Part shown: positions 16,548-24,896 of the stretch, piece by piece
Layout: every line of letters begins with the position of its first letter
How positions within the stretch are numbered: position 1 is the first letter of the stretch
From: Acidimicrobiaceae bacterium
GTDB lineage: Bacteria; Actinomycetota; Acidimicrobiia; Acidimicrobiales; Bog-793
Direction: 5' to 3'
DNA: 34,227 bases
Assembly (NCBI GenBank): GCA_003136185.1
Contig: PLDN01000043.1
Location: 1 to 34,227, forward strand
Program-made: the position numbers and the translations under genes
Notes under the pieces: model-generated
What the model was told of the DNA's origin: nothing
The model's input: only the letters and a program-made list of their open reading frames with translations
The model's database searches: none

Positions 16548-17306
16548 CTAGTGGCGCACCCGGTCTGCCCTCGCCACAAGATTCGCTGCCAGACGAGAGA
16601 CCTCGTCCTCCGAGAACCTCTGAGTCAGTGGAGTCCCAACTACGGCGAACCGAGATCGGCAGTAGCACGAGACGTCGGACACTCCATCTGGGCCTTCTGT
16701 CGCGACGGTGGTGAACTCACGGCCACCTGGTCTCCAGCTGGCGAGCGTGTCCCAATCGAAGAAGTGCGACCAGCCGACGATGGTGACTCCTGAAGCGACC
16801 GTCGTCTTCACGCGGCGGAGGTTCATCGCCTTCTCGATGAGAGGCGCCACTTCGGCCGGCGACAGAGGGACTCTGACGTTGATCCGAGCAGCCCGTGCGT
16901 CTTGCCAAGGTGGCACGTATGACTTCTTGCCAAATCGGCGCTTCTTGTCGGTGGCAGCGTGGCGCAGGTAAGCGAGCGCAGGACCGCCAACGACGACGAC
17001 GACGATCGCTAGGAGGGCCAACGCTTCGCCTCGGTTCGGTAGGAGGAAGCGCTTCAAGCCTCCCACTACGACGTGCTGGCGTCGGCGGAGCTCACTCTTC
17101 AGGTCGTCCAACGACTCCGCGAGCCAAGTATCGGTCTCGCAGCCCGAAGTTCTTGCAACGCTCTGACCTCGTTCGACAGCGGTGTCGATGTTCGCGCCGA
17201 TCTCTGTGTCGACTTCCGTGTCGACTACAAGGGCGCACCTTTGCGGGATGCAACCCTTCACATCGACCCCGACGGTCGGCTGAGCCGTGCTCAGCATCTC
17301 GCGCAT
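16548..17306 (-). CDS. Single-span membrane protein of unknown function
   Basis: Up to 252 aa. A helical charged stretch (DDLKSELRRRQ) precedes one strongly hydrophobic span (ALALLAIVVVVVGGPALAYL, about 95-114). A basic segment and a 130-residue domain with conserved-looking W and F residues (GWSHFFDWDTLASW) follow. I do not recognise the family. The start is doubtful. ATG 17306 overlaps the divergent relaxase start by 20 bp, and its first 50 residues read through the 12-bp repeats as VDTEVDTE. A TTG at 17111 would remove that segment. If the long form is real, the repeats are both regulatory and coding. It could be an accessory envelope protein of the transfer region. Confidence 0.6.
   Translation of the reverse strand: MREMLSTAQPTVGVDVKGCIPQRCALVVDTEVDTEIGANIDTAVERGQSVARTSGCETDTWLAESLDDLKSELRRRQHVVVGGLKRFLLPNRGEALALLAIVVVVVGGPALAYLRHAATDKKRRFGKKSYVPPWQDARAARINVRVPLSPAEVAPLIEKAMNLRRVKTTVASGVTIVGWSHFFDWDTLASWRPGGREFTTVATEGPDGVSDVSCYCRSRFAVVGTPLTQRFSEDEVSRLAANLVARADRVRH
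17182..17229. repeat. Four 12-bp direct repeats upstream of the relaxase (locus B)
   Basis: The units are GTGTCGATGTTC, GCGCCGATCTCT, GTGTCGACTTCC and GTGTCGACTACA. They are preceded by CTCTGACCT (about 17161-17169) and followed by GCGCACCTTTGC, as at locus A. They lie 58-105 bp before the relaxase start, where an oriT or autoregulatory operator is expected. Confidence 0.72.
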
Positions 17307-20274
17307 GGGCCTTGGGGCCGAGAAGTACTACCTCGACACCGTCGCCCGCGGCTTCGAGGAGTACTACTCAGGTGCGGGAGAGTCGCCAGGGCTATGGATG
17401 GGCGCCGGCTGTTTCGACCTCGGCCTTTCGGGCGAGGTGGCACCGGACGACCTCCGAGCCGTCCTCTCGGGACTCTCGCCTCAAGACCGATCCGAGCTCG
17501 CCGTCAACCGAGTGCCGCCCGAGCGCCGTGTCGCCGGCTTCGACCTCACGTTCTCAGCCCCGAAGTCGGTCTCAGTGCTCTACGGGCTCTGGTCCGACGA
17601 GGTCTCGAACGAGGTGCGCGAAGCCCACCGCGAGGCGGCGCTCGATGCTCTCGGGTACCTCGAGTCCCATGCCACCTATGCCCGTCGAGGGAAGAACGGC
17701 ATGACGACGCTCAAGACCTCGGGCTTCGTCGCCGCCGGCTACACCCACCGCACGAGCCGCAACGGGGACCCCCAACTGCATACCCACGTCCTTGCCGCCA
17801 ACCTTGTGCATGCGAGCGACGGCCGCTGGTCGACGCTCTACTCGAACCGCCTGCACCAGCACATCCGCACCGCCGGCTTCGTCTACCAGGCCTCGCTCCG
17901 CCACGGACTTTCTTGCCGGCTCGGGGTGACCTTCGGTCCCGTCGTGAAGGGCGCGGCTGAGATCGCCGGCATGCCGGAGAAGCTCTTGAAGCGGTTCTCG
18001 ACGCGACGGGCGGAGATCGTCTCTCGCCTCGACGAGCTCGACGGCAGCTCGCGGAGAACGCGCGAGCTCGCGGCGCTCGAGACGCGCCAGCCGAAGGACC
18101 TCGCAAAGTCAGAGGACACGATCGGCTTGCGGGAGCGCTGGCGGAGCGAGTGCCTCGAACTCGGCTTCGGGCCGGCGGAGCTCAATGTCGTCTTCTCCCG
18201 TCCACCTCGCTCACATGAGATCACCGAGAAGCTGGCGGGCGAGATCCGAAAGGCGCTCTTCGGGTGGACCGGTCTCACGAAAGACGTCTCTGTCTTCGAG
18301 CGGCGCGACTTGGTGAGAGGCATCGCCGAGCGCCTCGCGAACGGGGGGCGCCTCTATCAGATCGAGCACTTCGCCGAATACCTCCTCGGCGACCCCGAGG
18401 TCGTCCGCCTCGACCGGGTGGCTCGATCGGGTGAGGAGTTCTTGACGACGAAGGGGATGCTCGAGGTCGAGGCGAAGCTCCTCAACTACGGCGTCACGCT
18501 CGGTGCTGTCGGAAAGAAGGTGCCGGGCGAGATCGTCGAGGCGGTCCTCTCAGAGCGGCCCGAGATATCAGAGGAACAGGCCGAGATGGTGCGCAGGCTC
18601 ACGACGAGCGGGGAGGGCCTGCAAGTCGTGGTCGGGAAGGCCGGCACCGGCAAGACCTACGCCCTCGACGCCGCCCGGGCGGCCTTCCAGCGCGCCGGCT
18701 ACCTCGTCTACGGGACCGCACTCTCGGCAAGGGCAGCTTCTGAGCTCGAGTCAGGCTCCGGCATCCCGTCGTGCACGCTCGCGCGCTTCATGGACCTGGA
18801 CAACCTCCTCGGGGTAGAGGCTAAGAGCGTCATCGTGGTCGACGAGGCCGGCATGGTGAGCACGCGCGACTTGGAGCGGCTCGTCTTCCACGCGACGAGG
18901 CGAGGCGCGTCTGTCATCCTCGTCGGCGACGACCGCCAGCTGCCCGAGATCGAGGCGGGCGGAGCCTTTCGGGCACTCTCTCAGCTCCTCGACGCGATAC
19001 AGCTGACAGAGAACCGCCGCCAGCACGAGCCCTGGGAGAGAGAGGCGCTCGACGAGCTGCGCTGCGGGGACGTCGCGAACGCGGTCGTCGCCTACACCGA
19101 GCACGAGCGGCTCCACCTCTGCGACTCAGCACCTGCCACTCGCGCCGCCATGGTCGCCGACTGGGCAGTAGCACGGGGAGAGGACACGAGCGCGCGGATG
19201 TACGCCCTCGCGCGATCCGACGTCGAGGAGCTGAACCGGCTCGCCCGGGCCGAGCTGAAGAGCTCAGGCGTGCTCGGCGACGACATCCTGCAAGTCGGCG
19301 ACCGGGCCTATGCAGTCGGCGACGAGGTGCTCTTTTGTAGGAACGACCGCGACCTCTCGGTCCTTAACGGCACGCGCGGCACCGTCACCGGCCTCGACGG
19401 CGACCACCTCCTCGTCGAGACCGACCGCGGACAGCGGGCGGTCCCGCTCGGGTACCTGGAGGAGGGCCATCTCGCACACGGCTACGCATCGACGATCCAC
19501 AAGGCACAGGGCGCGACGGTCGACCGCGCCTTCGTCCTAGGAGGAGAGGCGATGTACCGCGAGGCCGGCTACGTCGCCTTGAGCCGGGCACGCGAGCGCA
19601 CCGACATGTACATAACCGCCTCCGCCTTCGACGAAGGGCTCGCAGGCGACTGGGGCAAGCCAGGGATCACCGACGCCCTCTCGGCCTCGCGCGCAAAGGA
19701 GCTCGCGACCGAGTTCTTAGACCCGAAGCGCGCGGCCGAGATCGAAAGCGAGCAGGCTGCCCTCAAGGACCGCCTCAGAGACCAGCCTCATGATCCGAAA
19801 GACGAGCGCAGGTTCCTCGAGAAAGATCGTGCGCAACTGGATCACTGGCCGGAGGCCCCAGCCCAGAGCCGCGCCGAGCTCGCGGAAAAGGATGCCCGCG
19901 TGCACGAGAAAGAGACCGCCCTGGAGATCTTCAAGGCTGCGCACCGGCCAGAGCTCGAGCGCAAAGGGGTGCTCGATGCGGCACGTCGCATCGGGACCCG
20001 GCTCCTCGGAGCGGCGGCCGTGCAGCACCCATCGCCGGAGCTGACAGCCCGACTAGGTGAGGTCCCCGAGCTCCCGATCGAGCGGTCGCTCTGGTCCCGG
20101 GCGGCGGGAGTCGTCCAACATCACTGGCAGCGGCTCTCTCGCGCCGGGCGCGACGACGAGTTGGAGCGGCCCGAGCGCGCACGAGAAGACCTCAAGCGCG
20201 AGCTGTTCGACATCGGGTGGCAAGACAAGGGGCGTTCTCGCGGGATCGACGACGACCGAGGCAGGTCGCTGTAG
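17287..20274 (+). CDS. traA: MobF (TrwC/TraA-type) conjugative relaxase-helicase
   Basis: 995 aa. It begins MLSISRMG, typical of MobF relaxases, which supports the GTG start at 17287. Paired tyrosines at 14-15 (KYYLDT) and 26-27 (EEYYSGAGESPG) are the catalytic nucleophiles. The HUH metal site is H154 with QLHTH (H165, H167). The second half is a RecD2-like SF1 helicase with Walker A GKAGTGKT (450-457), VVDEAGM (D519, E520), VGDDRQLPE, the STIHKAQG segment and VALSRARERTD (763 on). The last 200 residues are charged and helical. Such proteins nick oriT, stay bound to the 5' end and unwind the transferred strand. The frame is intact. No coupling protein or T4SS gene is in the window. Confidence 0.93.
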   Translation: MLSISRMGLGAEKYYLDTVARGFEEYYSGAGESPGLWMGAGCFDLGLSGEVAPDDLRAVLSGLSPQDRSELAVNRVPPERRVAGFDLTFSAPKSVSVLYGLWSDEVSNEVREAHREAALDALGYLESHATYARRGKNGMTTLKTSGFVAAGYTHRTSRNGDPQLHTHVLAANLVHASDGRWSTLYSNRLHQHIRTAGFVYQASLRHGLSCRLGVTFGPVVKGAAEIAGMPEKLLKRFSTRRAEIVSRLDELDGSSRRTRELAALETRQPKDLAKSEDTIGLRERWRSECLELGFGPAELNVVFSRPPRSHEITEKLAGEIRKALFGWTGLTKDVSVFERRDLVRGIAERLANGGRLYQIEHFAEYLLGDPEVVRLDRVARSGEEFLTTKGMLEVEAKLLNYGVTLGAVGKKVPGEIVEAVLSERPEISEEQAEMVRRLTTSGEGLQVVVGKAGTGKTYALDAARAAFQRAGYLVYGTALSARAASELESGSGIPSCTLARFMDLDNLLGVEAKSVIVVDEAGMVSTRDLERLVFHATRRGASVILVGDDRQLPEIEAGGAFRALSQLLDAIQLTENRRQHEPWEREALDELRCGDVANAVVAYTEHERLHLCDSAPATRAAMVADWAVARGEDTSARMYALARSDVEELNRLARAELKSSGVLGDDILQVGDRAYAVGDEVLFCRNDRDLSVLNGTRGTVTGLDGDHLLVETDRGQRAVPLGYLEEGHLAHGYASTIHKAQGATVDRAFVLGGEAMYREAGYVALSRARERTDMYITASAFDEGLAGDWGKPGITDALSASRAKELATEFLDPKRAAEIESEQAALKDRLRDQPHDPKDERRFLEKDRAQLDHWPEAPAQSRAELAEKDARVHEKETALEIFKAAHRPELERKGVLDAARRIGTRLLGAAAVQHPSPELTARLGEVPELPIERSLWSRAAGVVQHHWQRLSRAGRDDELERPERAREDLKRELFDIGWQDKGRSRGIDDDRGRSL

Positions 20275-20312
20275 CCGCGCTCCGACTTCCCGGATGTGCG
20301 TGTCACGGTCAG

Positions 20313-21224
20313 TTATTCAGCTCGTGCGGTCTCGCCCGCGAGCGGATCGCCTGTTGCCGCATCGACGGCCACTGGAAACACCGTGGCAATCGCGATCCGA
20401 GGCAAGATCGTCGCGATTACCGCGAGGAAGTATTGCGCGTGCACCCCGCCGCCGGGCTGGCCAAGCAGCTTGCTGGAACCGAAATAGAGACCCCAAACGA
20501 GGGCAATGGCGATCAGAGCGCTCGCGGCAATGACCTCCATGGGCGCGGCCTCGAACCTCGGCTGCATCGCTGTTGCACGCGCAATGGCGAACGCGTACCA
20601 GAGGCCCGCGATTGCTCCCAGCAGCATCCAGACCGAGGGGAGAGCATCCAGGCCGCGAGCCCCAGCGGGCGGGTCCCACACCTTTGCCACGAAGACGTAG
20701 CCGATCGCCGCACACCCGGCTGGTAGTCCGAGGGCTACCAAGAAGCGACTGCGGAGATGGCTCATGCCTGCGATGCCGATCGCCAGGCGAGCAAGCAGCA
20801 GGCCCACTGGATAGAGCATCAAGGCGTGCCAGTACGTATCGCGCTGAGAGTCAAGAAAGAGTGAATCTGCGGCAACGTTCCATGTGACGAGAGCCGCGCC
20901 GGCGATCACAACGAGAGCCACCTCGACCCAGGACTTGAGTGGGCGTCCCTCAAGGGCGCGCCATAGCGCGAACGCCAGCCAAGCACCCGATATCAAAGAT
21001 GCAGCTACCCAAGTCCCTGTTGACAGCGCCGCGTGGTACGCAGCGCACTGAACCCCGCCCACGGTGCCGACGATGCAAGCGCGACTTGGCTTGAGTGGCG
21101 CTACGGCGGCAGCACGAAAGGCCAGAGCCGAGAGAAGGGACGCGCACTCGACGAGAATCGCAACTGACGCGCCCAAGAGGCGTCTTCGTGTCGACGCGGT
21201 CAACCGCTCCCCAGCGTGACCCAA
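20313..21224 (-). CDS. Polytopic membrane protein of unknown function
   Basis: About 303 aa with roughly eight hydrophobic segments spread along its length, e.g. VEVALVVIAGAALVTW, FLVALGLPAGCAAIGYVFVA and VIAASALIAIALVWGLYFG. No transporter motif is recognised. The start is uncertain. TTG 21224 lies 1 nt after the stop of the 73-aa gene upstream, which would couple the two. TTG 21203 and an ATG at 21311 are alternatives, the latter overlapping the 73-aa gene. It converges with the relaxase gene (38-bp gap). Confidence 0.65.
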   Translation of the reverse strand: MGHAGERLTASTRRRLLGASVAILVECASLLSALAFRAAAVAPLKPSRACIVGTVGGVQCAAYHAALSTGTWVAASLISGAWLAFALWRALEGRPLKSWVEVALVVIAGAALVTWNVAADSLFLDSQRDTYWHALMLYPVGLLLARLAIGIAGMSHLRSRFLVALGLPAGCAAIGYVFVAKVWDPPAGARGLDALPSVWMLLGAIAGLWYAFAIARATAMQPRFEAAPMEVIAASALIAIALVWGLYFGSSKLLGQPGGGVHAQYFLAVIATILPRIAIATVFPVAVDAATGDPLAGETARAE

Positions 21225-21225
21225 C

Positions 21226-21447
21226 TCAAGCCCACACGATGAGCTTATCGCTGGCGCCCGGAGCCAATCGAGGAAGCTTCGCTGGTCCGAGCATGTCCGG
21301 CCTAATGGCATTGGATGACTTCGCCTTCGCTTCGAACGGCATCGATGAGGCCGACGTGTGGGCCCGCCCTAGGATGTACCACCTACCTTCACTGCCCTCG
21401 ATCTCGATCCAGAGCTCCGGCCGTATTTCGGGGTCAGGTTCACTCAT
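21226..21447 (-). CDS. Small protein of unknown function (73 aa)
   Basis: 73 aa with balanced composition: an acidic N-terminus (MSEPDPEIRPELWIEIEG) followed by GRWYILGRAHTSA and a basic C-terminal half. This looks protein-like rather than a shadow frame. There are no recognised motifs and no clear Shine-Dalgarno. It sits immediately upstream of the polytopic membrane protein on the same strand with near-abutting ends, so they may be cotranscribed. Confidence 0.45.
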   Translation of the reverse strand: MSEPDPEIRPELWIEIEGSEGRWYILGRAHTSASSMPFEAKAKSSNAIRPDMLGPAKLPRLAPGASDKLIVWA

Positions 21448-21565
21448 TGGACAGGGTTACCGAGAGCCGAGAGTCCTTGCATGAGCCTGTGTCGCGCCTC
21501 GAAAGGGCCAGCGACAGCCCGCGCCAGCAGAATTTTGTACCCCTCTGACCTGGGGCGACGCGGCC

Positions 21566-21589
21566 GTGTCGACTTCCGTGTCGACTACA
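21566..21589. repeat. Two 12-bp repeats (locus C)
   Basis: GTGTCGACTTCC and GTGTCGACTACA, identical to the last two units at 17206-17229. CTCTGACCT lies just upstream at about 21543, as at locus B. The array lies 19 bp before the ATG at 21608. An in-frame GTG at 21566 would translate it as MSTSVSTT. Confidence 0.7.
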
Positions 21590-21607
21590 CAGCCGTCTGA
21601 TGGCGCC

Positions 21608-22438
21608 ATGACACGACACCATGACAACAAGAACCCCTTCCCGATGCACCGCGTGCTCGGAGAGGACCCAGCACTCCCGGTCTGGCAGGCTTGCGAGCTC
21701 GACCTGCGGCGCTTCGAGACGACATCCGAGCTGCGCGAGCACCTCCGCTGGGCCGCCACACGGCGCCAGGCCGACAGGGCGCTCTCCGCCGTCTGTCGGC
21801 TGAAGGTCGCGGACCGCTGGAGCCTGCCGGGGGAGCTCTTAGTAGAGGCCTTCTCCGACGAGCTCTGCCGGGTGCTCGACGGCCTCGAGCTCCGGCGCAG
21901 CCCCGACCGGAGCGACTGGCTCGCGGTCAGCGAGGCGTCGCTCCAGAGCGTGGCGCACGAGTCCGTCCTCGTCGGCGAGGAGCAGTCCGGACGACTGCTC
22001 ATGTCGCGCACCTGGGCTCGCACCTTCCGGGTGCTCCAGAGGACAGACTCTGCGCTCCTCGGCGAGGCAGAGGCCCTCATGGCCCGGGCGGCCCTTGCGG
22101 TCCTCGACCACTGGCAGGCCCTGCGGGATCGCCACGTCCTCGACCGCCTCGCCGGCCGCATCGCACGCCCGAGCGAAGCGCTTCGCGTGGCGACCGACGC
22201 CGAGCGGACCGGGCGGAGCTTCGACCGCCTCTGTCGCGAACGCGGCTTGTCGCCCTATGTCGCCCGGTTGCAGGTGCGCGAGTGCCACGAGAGAGCAGCC
22301 CTCCGCAGGACGGCGCTCCGGCTCCTCACCCTCGAGCTCGACACCGCCCATCTCGAGCTCATCGGTGAAGAGGACGGAGACATCGGCGACAACGAGGACT
22401 TTTCCTGCGACCTCGACGACGAATGGTACGAGCAATGA
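21608..22438 (+). CDS. Helical protein of unknown function in the transfer region
   Basis: 276 aa. It is rich in Arg, Leu, Ala and Glu and predicted to be almost wholly helical, with an acidic tail (GEEDGDIGDNEDFSCDLDDEWYEQ). The segment about 195-215 (GRSFDRLCRERGLSPYVARLQVRE) could be a helix-turn-helix, but I cannot assign a family. ATG 21608 is chosen; GTG 21566 in the repeat array is the alternative. No Shine-Dalgarno is evident. It lies downstream of locus C and converges with the SARP-type regulator (8-bp gap). A DNA-binding accessory of the element is a reasonable guess only. Confidence 0.7.
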   Translation: MTRHHDNKNPFPMHRVLGEDPALPVWQACELDLRRFETTSELREHLRWAATRRQADRALSAVCRLKVADRWSLPGELLVEAFSDELCRVLDGLELRRSPDRSDWLAVSEASLQSVAHESVLVGEEQSGRLLMSRTWARTFRVLQRTDSALLGEAEALMARAALAVLDHWQALRDRHVLDRLAGRIARPSEALRVATDAERTGRSFDRLCRERGLSPYVARLQVRECHERAALRRTALRLLTLELDTAHLELIGEEDGDIGDNEDFSCDLDDEWYEQ

Positions 22439-22446
22439 GGGCGGGC

Positions 22447-24615
22447 TCAGTCGATCGAGTCGAGCTCGGCGAGACGGTTGCGGATCGCCTCGTAGCTCCG
22501 CTGCAGGAGAGAGGCGTTCTTCCCGAGGTTCGCGAGGATCTCCTCCCAGGCACGCTCGACCGTAGCGGGGTTGCCCGTCGCCCCTGCGGCGGTGAGGAGG
22601 TCGTCTCCCACGCCGGTGTCCTTCGTCGCGACAAGGGCGCGAGTGAGGCCGGCGAGCGCCTCGCCCGGCACGCCGCCTTCGAGGCAGCTGTTCGCGAACG
22701 CGCCCGCCGCCTCAATGATGGCGACCGAGATCTCAGAGACGAGCCCTCCCGAGAGCGCCCACTCGTAGCGGCCGTCCGGGACGCCAGAGAAGAGCGGGCC
22801 GCGCACGAGCAGGAGGGCCTCGTCGAGCACCTGGCGGCGTTCTGGTCCCTCGAGCCCGCTAGAGCGCTCGACGAGGCGCTGGAACGAGTGCCAGTCGGTC
22901 TCGACTGCCTCGCCGAGGCCGTAGGTGTGCCCGGATACTTTCGGGAAGTTGGCGCGCCCAGCCGCCCGCCGCGCGGCGGTGACGTAGGTGCGGAAGGTCT
23001 TGTCGGCGAGCTTCTCGGTCCCGTCGTCCGCGAGGGGCCAGAGCTCGGAGCGGAGCTCCTCGGGGCTGAAGCGCCGGGGCTTTTGGCACGCGAGGAAGCA
23101 GAGGATCTCGATCGCGATGAGGCGCTTGGTCGGGAGCTCGAGGTCGCGGATGCCGACCTCGCCCATCACCGCTATGTACGGCGCGGGTCGGGGCAGAGCT
23201 CCCGGTGCACCGGTCTCCTCGGAGGGCTCTCCGGTCCCGTCGGCTTCCTCGGCGGCACTCGGCGCGGCCGTCTCGACGGCGGGAGTCCCGACGAGCGCCG
23301 GCTCGATCGGCTCGCCCCCGGCGTCGTAGGCGTATGGCCCGAGGCGTCGCTGGCGCCGGCGGACGAAGACGGGGATGAGCAAGATCACCGGCACGAGGAC
23401 GACGAGCGTGCTCGAGACGGCGATGACGATCACGGTCGCCACGACAGAGTGGCCGGGCCTCGCAGAGCCGCCGGCGGGAGCCGGCGGCTTGGCATGGCTG
23501 TGCCGGACCGCACCGGTGGCGGCCTTGAAAGCCCGGGCCGGCGGGAGCGAGATCGGGAAGCTCGCCGTGCCGGAGACGGTCACGTCCATCGGCGCCCCGT
23601 TGGCGGTGCTGAGCGCCGGGATGGTCCCAGGCGTGAGCTCGAGGGTGCCGCGGGTGACGTCCCACGGGACATCGAAGAAGTAGGTTCCGGACAACAAGTT
23701 GGAGGGGTTGGGAGAGCTCGTACTGGCAGGGTCCGGCGCGAGCACCCTCCCGCCCGGGAGCACGAGGCGCATCCGCCCGGGCGGCAGCGACTCGCTCCAG
23801 CCGACCTCGAAGTACTTCGGCGGAGCCTCCTCGGCGAGGTTCAGCTGCAAGAAGGCGCCGTGCATCCCTCCATGCACGAGCGGGTCGGCGGGCGAGAACC
23901 AGCTGAGATCGGCCGAGAGGAGCTCGAGCTCGTCCGGCTGGGAGAAGTGCCGGGCACGATCGACGTCTTCGAGCGTGACGGTCTTGTCGATCCTCTCGGA
24001 CACCTGCGAGTCGTTCGAGGACCGGTAGAGCGCCAACGGCGAGGCGGTGACGCGCTTTCCGCTTCGGAGCGAGAGCTCCTGTGTGCTGCCGGCGTCGATC
24101 ACCTCGAAGCCGACGCTGGCAGACTTCGGGACCGCGAGTGCCCAGCGGTTCGAGCCGGCCGAGTAGTCCGCACCGAGGATCGGCACGGCCTTCCCGTTCA
24201 CGACGAAGGCAAGGTGCGTTGTCTCGGTCGTGTCCCACTCCGGCCCGGTGTCGAGCCGGTAGCTCACGAGGGCGACCGACTCGCCGGGCGCCGCCGTCAT
24301 CCCCGCCATGCCGCTCTGGCTCGACGCGATGCAGGGCTGATCGGCGTATCCGAGCACTACAAGGCTGAAGTCGAGGCCGTTCAGCCGGCCGTCGCCCGGG
24401 ATCCGCAGGCCGGATGGCGGGGAGAAGTAGTCCGTCGGGACGGTGTCGGAGATGGCGACGCCGCTGCAGGCAGCGAGCACGTAGCGACCAGTGGTCCTGG
24501 GGATGGCCGTACTCGGGGAGCGCGCGCAGACGCCAACCGCCGCCGCAAGGGCCACGCACAATACGAACCGCCGAAGCGCTCCCGCCAAGGAGGCGGGCCG
24601 CCAAACTTGAGCCAC
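22447..24615 (-). CDS. Membrane-spanning SARP/BTAD-type transcriptional regulator
   Basis: 722 aa. Residues 1-32 form a signal-like hydrophobic N-terminus (RRFVLCVALAAAVGVCA). About 350 residues of Ser/Pro/Gly-rich extracytoplasmic domain follow. A transmembrane segment spans about 390-415 (from SVVATVIVIAV to VILLIPVF), then RRRQRR as a stop-transfer signal. An acidic linker leads to a winged-helix OmpR/SARP-type DNA-binding domain (about 485-560: from LPTKRLIAIEILCFLACQ to KVSGHTYGL) and a BTAD-like helical domain to the end. The topology implies a one-piece sensor that reads an outside signal and acts on DNA at the membrane. The start is GTG 24615 with GGAGG 8 nt upstream. It is divergent from the Xis operon by about 60-75 bp, so it probably regulates that operon. 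Confidence 0.82.
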   Translation of the reverse strand: MAQVWRPASLAGALRRFVLCVALAAAVGVCARSPSTAIPRTTGRYVLAACSGVAISDTVPTDYFSPPSGLRIPGDGRLNGLDFSLVVLGYADQPCIASSQSGMAGMTAAPGESVALVSYRLDTGPEWDTTETTHLAFVVNGKAVPILGADYSAGSNRWALAVPKSASVGFEVIDAGSTQELSLRSGKRVTASPLALYRSSNDSQVSERIDKTVTLEDVDRARHFSQPDELELLSADLSWFSPADPLVHGGMHGAFLQLNLAEEAPPKYFEVGWSESLPPGRMRLVLPGGRVLAPDPASTSSPNPSNLLSGTYFFDVPWDVTRGTLELTPGTIPALSTANGAPMDVTVSGTASFPISLPPARAFKAATGAVRHSHAKPPAPAGGSARPGHSVVATVIVIAVSSTLVVLVPVILLIPVFVRRRQRRLGPYAYDAGGEPIEPALVGTPAVETAAPSAAEEADGTGEPSEETGAPGALPRPAPYIAVMGEVGIRDLELPTKRLIAIEILCFLACQKPRRFSPEELRSELWPLADDGTEKLADKTFRTYVTAARRAAGRANFPKVSGHTYGLGEAVETDWHSFQRLVERSSGLEGPERRQVLDEALLLVRGPLFSGVPDGRYEWALSGGLVSEISVAIIEAAGAFANSCLEGGVPGEALAGLTRALVATKDTGVGDDLLTAAGATGNPATVERAWEEILANLGKNASLLQRSYEAIRNRLAELDSID

Positions 24616-24689
24616 TGCCGTGACCTCCGCCTGCCAATTGATTCCCGTTCGACGAGCACAGTAGCCGACAAGATCGTGTGGGCAAAGTG

Positions 24690-24896
24690 ATGCGCCCGGC
24701 GAGAGAAGAGACCTCGCTGCCGGCGCTCCTCGACGCGCCAGAGCTCGCGAAGCGGCTCGGGATTACCGAGCGGCACGTGCGACGCCTCGTCGCCGAACGA
24801 CGCATCCCCTTCGTGAAGGTCGGGCGCTTCGTCCGATTCAACCCGAGCGCAGTCGCCGAGTGGCTCGAGCGGGCGACCGTAGAGGCAAGGCGATGA
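24690..24896 (+). CDS. Excisionase-family (MerR-like) HTH protein
   Basis: 68 aa. LLDAPELAKRLGITERHVRRL (13-33) is the helix-turn-helix. RRIPFVKVGRFVRFNPSAVAEWL (38-59) is the wing and C-terminal helix of the Xis/HTH_17 family. Such proteins bend DNA at att sites to direct excision or act as small regulators. ATG 24690 or GTG 24678 could start it. It overlaps the next gene by 4 bp (ATGA). A second, similar 68-aa protein is encoded at 25485, so one may be the true excisionase and the other a regulator. Confidence 0.85.
   Translation: MRPAREETSLPALLDAPELAKRLGITERHVRRLVAERRIPFVKVGRFVRFNPSAVAEWLERATVEARR

Noticed and set aside
15551-17229. CRISPR array
   Set aside because: The repeats are 12 bp with no unique spacers, and no cas genes are present.
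21149-21160. Left attachment site (match to tRNA-Gly 3' part)
   Set aside because: Only 12 bp match, and it lies inside a membrane-protein coding region; expected by chance.
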